Shown here: in pieces, positions 58,290 to 64,000 of the stretch
Layout: each line of letters starts with the position of its first letter
Numbering within the stretch: position 1 is the stretch's first letter
Origin: Variovorax boronicumulans
Lineage (GTDB): Bacteria > Pseudomonadota > Gammaproteobacteria > Burkholderiales > Burkholderiaceae_C
Reading direction: 5' to 3'
DNA length: 64,000 nt
Assembly (NCBI RefSeq): GCF_019352895.1
Contig: NZ_JAAAFX010000008.1
Span: 147,026 to 211,025, forward strand
Made by a program: the position numbers and the translations under genes
The notes under the pieces: model-generated
The model's database searches: none
Told to the model about the DNA's origin: nothing
The model's input: only the letters and a program-made list of their open reading frames with translations

Positions 58290-59233
58290 TGAATCGACGC
58301 ACCCTGCTGTCTGCGCTGGCAGCGGCATCGGCTACCGCCGCGCTGCCTTCGCACGCGCAACAGTCGAACCCGAAGATCGTGTTCGGCTACACGGCGGTGA
58401 CGGACTTCGCCTCAGTCTTCGTGGCGGCCGAAGAGGGCTATTTCAAGAAGCGCAACCTCGACGTCGAGCTCAAGTTCATTCCGCTCAACTCCACGATCCC
58501 GGCGGCGCTGCAATCCGACTCGCTGCAGATCGGCGGGCCCACGCCTTCGGTCTTCCTGCAGGCGGTGGATGGCGGCCTCGACCTGGTGCTGGTGGCCGGC
58601 GGCGGACTCACTTCAAAGACGATCACCGGCTTCGGCCTGGTGGCGCGCGCGGGCTCGGGCATCAAGGGCCCGCAGGATTGCATCGGCAAGAAGATCGGCG
58701 TGCCGGGCCTGGGCGCCTTCCTGCACGTGACCTTCCGCGCATGGCTCAAGGACAGCGGCGTGGACTACCGCAAGGTCAACTTCGTCGAAGCTGCGTTCCC
58801 GCAACATGCCGACCTGCTGCGAGGTGGCTCGGTCGACGCGGTGGTGTCCGCCGACCCGTTCATGAGCCGCATCACTGAGAGCGGCGCGGGCTACGTGGCT
58901 TCGTACTACTCAACCTTCCTGCCCGAGCACAACCAGACCATCGTGCACGCGGCCAAACGCGAATGGGTGGCGAAGAACCCGGCGACGGCGCGCGCCTTCC
59001 GCGAGTCGCTGGTCGAATCGGCTGCCTTCATGCAGCAGCCGAAGAACGACGCGAAGGTGCGCGCAAGCATCGGCAAATACATCAAGCTGCCGCCCGAGGT
59101 GCTGGCGAAGGTGCAGATCTCGCCGCCCGGTCCCACGGTCAGCGAAAAGCAGCTCGGCTACTGGACCGGGCTGATGAAGGAGCAGGACATGCTCAAGACG
59201 AACATCGACGTCGCGAAGTTGATCGCCAAGTGA
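58286..59233 (+). CDS. NMT1/TauA-like periplasmic binding protein
   Basis: The 315-residue protein has a signal peptide (MMNRRTLLSALAAASATAAL, cleavage near SHAQQ) and the SBP_bac_11/NMT1 fold. Family features: FASVFVAAEEGYFKKRNLDV near the mature start, and HADLLRGGSVDAVVSADPF. Its ligand is probably an aromatic or organic acid, given the downstream genes, but this is unproven. Its start overlaps the TetR stop. Confidence 0.9.
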   Translation: MMNRRTLLSALAAASATAALPSHAQQSNPKIVFGYTAVTDFASVFVAAEEGYFKKRNLDVELKFIPLNSTIPAALQSDSLQIGGPTPSVFLQAVDGGLDLVLVAGGGLTSKTITGFGLVARAGSGIKGPQDCIGKKIGVPGLGAFLHVTFRAWLKDSGVDYRKVNFVEAAFPQHADLLRGGSVDAVVSADPFMSRITESGAGYVASYYSTFLPEHNQTIVHAAKREWVAKNPATARAFRESLVESAAFMQQPKNDAKVRASIGKYIKLPPEVLAKVQISPPGPTVSEKQLGYWTGLMKEQDMLKTNIDVAKLIAK

Positions 59234-59307
59234 TTTCCTTACCCGCCCCGATCACCGCGCGCGCCGCGCTTTCCGCGAGCGCTGCACGTTCGCCGACAAG
59301 TCCCACG

Positions 59308-60087
59308 ATGCAAGCCACACCCTTCCTGCGCTTCGACGGCGTGACCATCCGCCTGGGCGGTCGCGAGATTCTGTCGCCCACTTCCTTCGACGTGGCGCGC
59401 GGCGAGTTCGTCTGCATCGTCGGCCCCAGCGGCTGTGGCAAGACCACGCTGCTGCGCGCGGCCAGCGGCCTCGTCACGGCCAGCGCGGGCGAGGTGCGGC
59501 GCAACGGCGTGAAGATGACCGAGCCCTCGCGCGAAGTGGCCTTCGTGTTCCAGGACTACGGCCGTGCACTGCTGCCCTGGCGCACGGTGGAAGGCAATGT
59601 GAGCCTGGCGCTCGAAGCCGCCGGCGTGCCTGCGGCAGAACGCGCGCCGCGCATCGCCGCTGTGCTCGGCAAGGTCGGCCTTGCCAAACATGCGCAGAAG
59701 TTTCCGGTGCAGCTGTCCGGCGGCATGCAGCAGCGTGTGCAGATCGCCCGCTGCCTCGCGCAACAGCCCGAACTGATGATGATGGACGAACCCTTCGGCG
59801 CGCTCGATGCGCTCACGCGCCAGAGCCTGCAGGACGAACTGGCCCGGCTGGTGCACGAGACCGGGCTCACGGTGCTGTTCGTCACGCATGACCTGGAAGA
59901 AGCCATCTACCTCGGCGACCGCGTGATCACGCTGCAGGCCAACCCCGGCCCCGGCCGACCCAGCCTGGCGCGAATGATCGACGTGAAGATCCCGCGCCCG
60001 CGCGACCAGCTCACGACTAAGGAGCATCCGGAATACCTGCAGTTGCGGCGTGAGCTGTTTGCTTTCATCGAGCAGGGCCATGACTGA
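59308..60087 (+). CDS. ABC importer ATPase (TauB/SsuB type)
   Basis: This 259-residue ATPase has Walker A GPSGCGKTTLLRA, the signature LSGGMQQRVQIARCLA and Walker B LMMMDEPFGALD, with the TauB-like segment LLPWRTVEGN. The ATG at 59308 begins the conserved region. A GTG at 59230 overlaps the binding-protein stop and is an alternative that would allow coupling. It overlaps the first permease by 8 bp. Confidence 0.93.
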   Translation: MQATPFLRFDGVTIRLGGREILSPTSFDVARGEFVCIVGPSGCGKTTLLRAASGLVTASAGEVRRNGVKMTEPSREVAFVFQDYGRALLPWRTVEGNVSLALEAAGVPAAERAPRIAAVLGKVGLAKHAQKFPVQLSGGMQQRVQIARCLAQQPELMMMDEPFGALDALTRQSLQDELARLVHETGLTVLFVTHDLEEAIYLGDRVITLQANPGPGRPSLARMIDVKIPRPRDQLTTKEHPEYLQLRRELFAFIEQGHD

Positions 60088-60850
60088 GCGCCGCCTCATG
60101 CGCTGGCTGCGGCCATGGGTGTTCCCGGCCCTGCTGGTCGGCGCCTTCGAGTGGTACGCGCGGCGCGCGGCTGCATTGGGCAGCGATGCGATTGCACCGC
60201 CGAGTGCGGCGTCCAAGGCTTTCGTCGGTGCAGCGATGGACGGCTCGCTGTGGCAGGCGACGGGCTTCACGCTCGGCACGGCGGCGCTCGGCCTGCTGCT
60301 GGGCGCGGTGCTCGGCATCGCGCTGGGGTTGCTGCTCGGCCTCTCGCGTCGCGCGGCACAACTTGGCTCGATGTCGATCGAAGTGCTGCGTCCCGTGCCC
60401 TCCGTCGCGCTGATTCCACTCGCGATGCTGGGCTTCGGTTTTGGCGTACGCATGGAACTGGCCATCGTCGCCTTCGCCACCTTCTGGCCATTGCTGGTGC
60501 TGGTGCAGTCGGCCGTGCAGCAGATCGAGCCTCGGCTGCTCGAAGTCAGCCGCGTGCTGGGTTTGTCGGCGCGCGAGCGGGCCTTCAAGATCGTGCTGCC
60601 GGCCATCGTGCCGCGTCTGTTCGTCGCGCTGCGGCTCGGCGTGGCGGTGGCGCTTGTGGTGGCTGTCACGGTGGAGATCGCGGCCAACCCCAACGGCATG
60701 GGCTACGCGATGATGATTGCGCAGCAGAGCTTCGACCCCGCGCTGATGCTTGCGTGGCTGGGCTGGATCGGCGTGGTCGGTTTTGCGGTCAACGCGGGCA
60801 TGGTGCAGCTGCAGCGCGTGGTCTCGCGGCGCATGGGGGTGATGCCATGA
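60080..60850 (+). CDS. ABC importer permease 1 (TauC/SsuC type)
   Basis: The 256-residue inner-membrane protein has about six helices and the coupling loop EVSRVLGLSARERAFKIVLP. Its start MTERRLMRW overlaps the ATPase gene by 8 bp, and its stop overlaps permease 2 (ATGA). Two distinct permeases suggest a heterodimeric channel rather than the usual SsuC homodimer. Confidence 0.9.
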   Translation: MTERRLMRWLRPWVFPALLVGAFEWYARRAAALGSDAIAPPSAASKAFVGAAMDGSLWQATGFTLGTAALGLLLGAVLGIALGLLLGLSRRAAQLGSMSIEVLRPVPSVALIPLAMLGFGFGVRMELAIVAFATFWPLLVLVQSAVQQIEPRLLEVSRVLGLSARERAFKIVLPAIVPRLFVALRLGVAVALVVAVTVEIAANPNGMGYAMMIAQQSFDPALMLAWLGWIGVVGFAVNAGMVQLQRVVSRRMGVMP

Positions 60851-61638
60851 ACGGCAACGACCGCAGCCGCGCCGGCATGAACTGGCTCGGCTCGCTCGCC
60901 GTGCTGTGCGCATTGATTGCGCTCTGGTGGGTTGCGAGCAATGCCGGCTGGGTCAGCCGCGTGTTCCTGCCCACGCCGCAAGCCACTTTCGCCAGCCTGC
61001 TCGAAGGGCTCAACCTTTCCGGCGATTCGGGCAACGGCGAGTTGCTCGCCTTCACACAGGCGACGGTCGGCCGCATGGTCGAAGGCTGGCTGCTGGCTTC
61101 GCTGTTCGGCGTGGTGCTGGGCGCTGCCATCGGCGTGTCGCCGGCAGTGCGCGCGTGGATACAGCCCACGCTCGAATTCATTCGCCCATTGCCTGCATCG
61201 GCGCTGCTGCCGCTCGCCATTTCGATCTTTGGGTTGAACCCCGGCATGGTGCTGTTCGTGGTGGCCTTCGGCGCGATGTGGCCGGTGCTGCTGGCCACTG
61301 TGCACGGCTTCGCCGCCGTGGAGCCGCGGCTGTCGGAAGTGGCACGCTGCCTGCAGATGTCGCGCGCCGCGTACATCTGGAAGATGGGCCTGCCCAATGC
61401 CATGCCCGACATCCTGGCCGGCATGCGGCTGGCCCTGACCATCGCGCTGATCGTCGCCGTGGTCGGCGAAATGATCGCCTCGCAAAACGGCCTGGGCCAA
61501 GCCATTCTTCTGGCGGCGCGTGCCTTCCGCGCCAGCGATCTCTTCGCCGGCATCGTGCTGCTCGGGCTCATCGGCTTCGCGAGCAATGCCCTGCTGGCCT
61601 TTGCAGAGAAACGCCTGCTGCGCTGGCAGCAGCCCTGA
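60847..61638 (+). CDS. ABC importer permease 2 (TauC/SsuC type)
   Basis: This 263-residue inner-membrane protein is a second permease with the same fold and the coupling loop EVARCLQMSRAAYIWKMGLP. Start overlaps the first permease stop by 4 bp. The C-terminus ends in a basic tail (AEKRLLRWQQP). Confidence 0.9.
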   Translation: MNGNDRSRAGMNWLGSLAVLCALIALWWVASNAGWVSRVFLPTPQATFASLLEGLNLSGDSGNGELLAFTQATVGRMVEGWLLASLFGVVLGAAIGVSPAVRAWIQPTLEFIRPLPASALLPLAISIFGLNPGMVLFVVAFGAMWPVLLATVHGFAAVEPRLSEVARCLQMSRAAYIWKMGLPNAMPDILAGMRLALTIALIVAVVGEMIASQNGLGQAILLAARAFRASDLFAGIVLLGLIGFASNALLAFAEKRLLRWQQP

Positions 61639-61711
61639 CCTCCCCGCTCTCTCCGCCTTGTCCTTTCTTTCCTTCACGCCAACACCAACACATCCCACAA
61701 GGAGCCCCGCC

Positions 61712-62518
61712 ATGCCACGCAAGTTTGTCGACCTCTCGATCTTTCTGGAAAACGATGTGCTGTCCGATCCGCCGGCCTTCGCGCCGAAGATCCAGTACTT
61801 CACGCACGAGCAGACCTACGAGCAGATCGAGCCCTTCTTTCCGGGCCTGAAAAAAGAAGACCTGCCCGACGGCGAAGGCTGGGCCGTGGAGTTGGTGCAG
61901 CTGTCGACCCATAACGGCACGCACCTCGATGCGCCCTACCACTTCCACTCGACCATGGACAAGGCGCTGGGCGAGAAGAAGCCCGCCATCGCCATCCACG
62001 ACGTGCCGCTCGAATGGTGCTTCCAGCCGGGCGTGAAGCTGGACTTTCGCCATTTCGCCGATGGCTACGTCGTCACGGCCGATGACGTCGAAGCCGAGCT
62101 GAAGCGCATCGGTCACACACTGAGCCCGTTGGAGATCGTGATCATCAACACGCGCGCCGGCTCGCGCTACGGCAACAACGACTACGTGTCGGCCGGCGCC
62201 GGCATGGGCTACGAAGCCACCATGTACCTGCTGGAGCGCGGCGTACGCCTCACGGGCACCGACGCCTGGAGCTGGGATGCGCCTTTCGTGCACACCGCCA
62301 AGAAGTACGGCGAAACGCAAGACGCCTCGCTGATCTGGGAAGGCCACAAGGCCGGCCGCGACATCGGCTACTGCCACATCGAGAAGCTGCACAACCTCGA
62401 AGTGCTGCCGCCCACGGGGTTCTTCATCAGCTGCTTTCCGCACAAGATCCGCGGTGCGTCGGCGGGCTGGACGCGCGCGGTCGCGATCTTCGACGACGCG
62501 CTGACGGCGTCGGTCTGA
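61712..62518 (+). CDS. Cyclase-family (kynurenine formamidase-like) hydrolase
   Basis: The 268-residue enzyme has the metal-binding HNGTHLDAPYHFH motif and the segment FVDLSIFLENDV of the cyclase/formamidase group, with INTRAGSRYGNNDYVSAGAG near the middle. Such enzymes hydrolyse cyclic or amide bonds (N-formylkynurenine, isatin, lactones). The ATG has an AAGGAG ribosome site. It sits between the importer and the fumarylacetoacetase, so it may open or deacylate the imported compound. The substrate is inferred only. Confidence 0.87.
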   Translation: MPRKFVDLSIFLENDVLSDPPAFAPKIQYFTHEQTYEQIEPFFPGLKKEDLPDGEGWAVELVQLSTHNGTHLDAPYHFHSTMDKALGEKKPAIAIHDVPLEWCFQPGVKLDFRHFADGYVVTADDVEAELKRIGHTLSPLEIVIINTRAGSRYGNNDYVSAGAGMGYEATMYLLERGVRLTGTDAWSWDAPFVHTAKKYGETQDASLIWEGHKAGRDIGYCHIEKLHNLEVLPPTGFFISCFPHKIRGASAGWTRAVAIFDDALTASV

Positions 62519-62544
62519 ACGAACAGCCAAGGACCAAGCAAACC

Positions 62545-63891
62545 ATGATCGCGCTCAATCACACGCACGACGCCAGCACCCGCAGCTGGGTCGAAACGGC
62601 CAACGCCGCGGGCACCGATTTTCCGATCCAGAACCTGCCGTATGCGATGTTCCGCCGCATCGGAAGCCCCGAGCCGTTTCGCGGCGGCGTGGCCATCGGC
62701 GACCAGGTGCTCGACCTGGCGGCGCTGGCCGCGGGCTCGCATGTCGACGGACTCGCACTCGATGCGGCACGCGCAGCCGCACTGCCGGCGCTGAACGACT
62801 TCTTCGCGCTCGGCACTTCCGCATGGCAGGCGCTGCGCCATGCAGTCTTCGCGCTGCTGCAAAGCGATGTGCCGGCAGCCACGGTGCAGAACCTGCGCAA
62901 GTGCCTCGTGTCCCAGGCCGAGGTCGAATACACCGTGCCCGCGCGCATCGGCGACTACACCGACTTCTACACATCGATCGACCATGCGCTGAACATCACG
63001 CGACTGTTCAACCCCGAAGGCGACGTGACGCCGAACTTCCGCTGGATTCCGACGGCGTACCACGGGCGCGTGTCGACCATTGGCGTCAGCGGCCAGCGCT
63101 TTCACCGGCCGATGGGCCAGACCCTGGCGCCAGGCGCCAAGGCGCCCACGTACCACGCGTGTGCACGGCTCGATTACGAGCTCGAGCTCGGCGTGTGGAT
63201 CGGCGAAGGCAATGCGGCCGGCGAACCGATTCCGCTGGAGCGCGCGGAGGAACACATCTTCGGCATCTGCCTGCTCAACGACTGGTCGGCGCGCGACATC
63301 CAGTTCTGGGAGATGGCACCGCTCGGGCCATTTCTTGCGAAGAACTTCGCGACCACCATCTCGCCATGGATCGTGACGATGGAAGCGCTCGCGCCCTACC
63401 GCCAGGCCTGGACCCGGCCGGCCAACGAGCCCCAGCCGCTCGACTACCTGGAAAGCCAGGCGAACCGCGACAGCGGCGCGATAGACATCAGCCTGGAGGT
63501 CTGGCTCGAAAGCGACAAGGCACGCGAGAACAAGAGCGGGCCGTCGCGCCTGTCGGGCACGAGCTTCAGGCACCAGTACTGGAGCGTGGCGCAGATGGTG
63601 GCGCACCACACGATGGGCGGCTGCAAGCTGAACTCCGGCGACCTGTTCGGCAGCGGCACGATCTCGGGCCCGGGGCCTGGGGAGGCGGGCGCGATCATCG
63701 AGCTGGCACGCGCGGGCCAGAGCCCGGTGGCGCTGGCCAATGGCGAGCAGCGCGGTTTTCTGGAAGACGGCGATGCGGTGCTGCTGCGCGGCTGGTGCGA
63801 GAAGCCGGGCGCTACGCGCATCGGTTTCGGCGAGAGCCGGGGGACTGTGCTGCCGGCCATCGGTCCAGGCAGACCATCGCAGCCGCGCTAG
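62545..63891 (+). CDS. Fumarylacetoacetase (full-length FAH)
   Basis: The 448-residue hydrolase splits fumarylacetoacetate to fumarate and acetoacetate, or a related acyl compound. Key regions: ARIGDYTDFYTSIDHALNIT (metal Asp), YHGRVSTIGVSGQRFHRPMG, DYELELGVWIG, LLNDWSARDIQFWEMAPLGP and RGTVLPA at the C-terminus. Length suits the eukaryotic-type FAH. No homogentisate dioxygenase is adjacent, so the substrate may not come from tyrosine. The final ten residues (IGPGRPSQPR) extend beyond the usual end, and its stop codon lies at the edge of an IS481 element. Confidence 0.92.
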   Translation: MIALNHTHDASTRSWVETANAAGTDFPIQNLPYAMFRRIGSPEPFRGGVAIGDQVLDLAALAAGSHVDGLALDAARAAALPALNDFFALGTSAWQALRHAVFALLQSDVPAATVQNLRKCLVSQAEVEYTVPARIGDYTDFYTSIDHALNITRLFNPEGDVTPNFRWIPTAYHGRVSTIGVSGQRFHRPMGQTLAPGAKAPTYHACARLDYELELGVWIGEGNAAGEPIPLERAEEHIFGICLLNDWSARDIQFWEMAPLGPFLAKNFATTISPWIVTMEALAPYRQAWTRPANEPQPLDYLESQANRDSGAIDISLEVWLESDKARENKSGPSRLSGTSFRHQYWSVAQMVAHHTMGGCKLNSGDLFGSGTISGPGPGEAGAIIELARAGQSPVALANGEQRGFLEDGDAVLLRGWCEKPGATRIGFGESRGTVLPAIGPGRPSQPR

Positions 63892-64000
63892 TTGTGAAGT
63901 GTCAAGAGGTTCTTGCGAGACATCGAGAGACGCGAGACGGGGGCCACGAGATTGATGCCGTGGTGCGGGCGGTGCCAGTTGTAGAAGTGGTTCCACACAG
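63888..64000 (-). CDS. IS481-type transposase, C-terminal fragment (runs off the right edge)
   Basis: The last 36 codons of a minus-strand transposase read VWNHFYNWHRPHHGINLVAP then SRLSMSRKNLLTLHN and stop. The Y-N-W-H-R-P-H block is characteristic of the C-terminus of IS481/IS3-like DDE transposases. The catalytic residues would lie right of the window. The stop codon (63888-63890) overlaps the FAH stop. Confidence 0.85.
   Translation of the reverse strand, partial: VWNHFYNWHRPHHGINLVAPVSRLSMSRKNLLTLHN
63892..64000 (-). mobile_element. IS481-family insertion sequence, terminal part
   Basis: The end begins at about 63892 with TTGTGAAGTGTCAAGAGG, which resembles the TGT...AGTGTCAA terminal inverted repeats of IS481 elements, and carries the transposase C-terminus. 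The other end and any target duplication lie outside the window. Confidence 0.7.

Noticed and set aside
1..64000. tRNA and rRNA genes
   Set aside because: No cloverleaf-like sequence or conserved rRNA stretch was noticed by eye. A covariance-model scan would be needed to exclude small RNAs.

Overview
The window is high-GC, densely packed DNA of a betaproteobacterium, most likely a Comamonadaceae member close to Variovorax. This rests on GC-rich codon use, many LysR regulators paired with small divergent genes, abundant importers for organic compounds, and a C/G-rich double-hairpin repeat of a kind I associate with that family. The genus is inferred. I see no rRNA, tRNA, CRISPR array or prophage. 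The only mobile DNA is the end of an IS481-type element at the right edge.

Layout. 1-5.5 kb (minus strand): an amino-acid catabolic cluster of a TauD-type dioxygenase, a polar amino-acid ABC importer, HutC and the start of HutH, with HutC-like operators at both ends. 6-7.9 kb: recQ. 8-10.5 kb: a repeat-rich trimeric autotransporter whose N-terminal repeats resemble curlin. 10.7-14.7 kb: an S41 lipoprotein protease and a double-AAA ATPase. 14.8-18.4 kb: threonine dehydratase, a 50-aa membrane peptide, a 121-bp palindrome and GTP-dependent PEP carboxykinase. 18.4-20.3 kb: a LysR gene between two minus-strand genes, each with the same AGGG-N4-CCCTAGT element about 50 nt upstream of its start. 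20.4-23.1 kb: phosphoesterase, SpmA/SpmB-like protein and flavin reductase. 23.1-28.8 kb: a SsuABC/TauABC-like importer with an arylsulfotransferase-like protein, a 2-oxoglutarate dioxygenase and a divergent LysR, suggesting organosulfur use.

28.9-43.3 kb holds transporters, glutaminase, an epimerase that runs antisense into glutaminase, an NlpD-like lipoprotein, a MocR regulator beside DUF2917, an M14 peptidase/hydrolase pair, a LysR/DUF1127 pair and an isolated PBP2. 43.5-49.6 kb: a coupled minus-strand set (glutaryl-CoA dehydrogenase, membrane protein, CoA transferase, then trehalase) with a divergent GcvA-like LysR. 49.7-55.3 kb: ABC-F protein, a lone ABC ATPase, MFS transporter, HpcH/HpaI aldolase, a small membrane protein and hemerythrin.

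55.4-63.9 kb is a coherent catabolic locus. Acetoacetyl-CoA synthetase diverges from a TetR gene that leads an operon for an NMT1-type importer, a cyclase-family hydrolase and fumarylacetoacetase. Acetoacetate released by the hydrolase could be activated by the synthetase, and two copies of a candidate TetR operator lie between the divergent genes. The synthetase carries a 29-codon in-frame insertion that looks like a dispersed palindromic repeat. An IS481 end touches the last codon of the fumarylacetoacetase gene.
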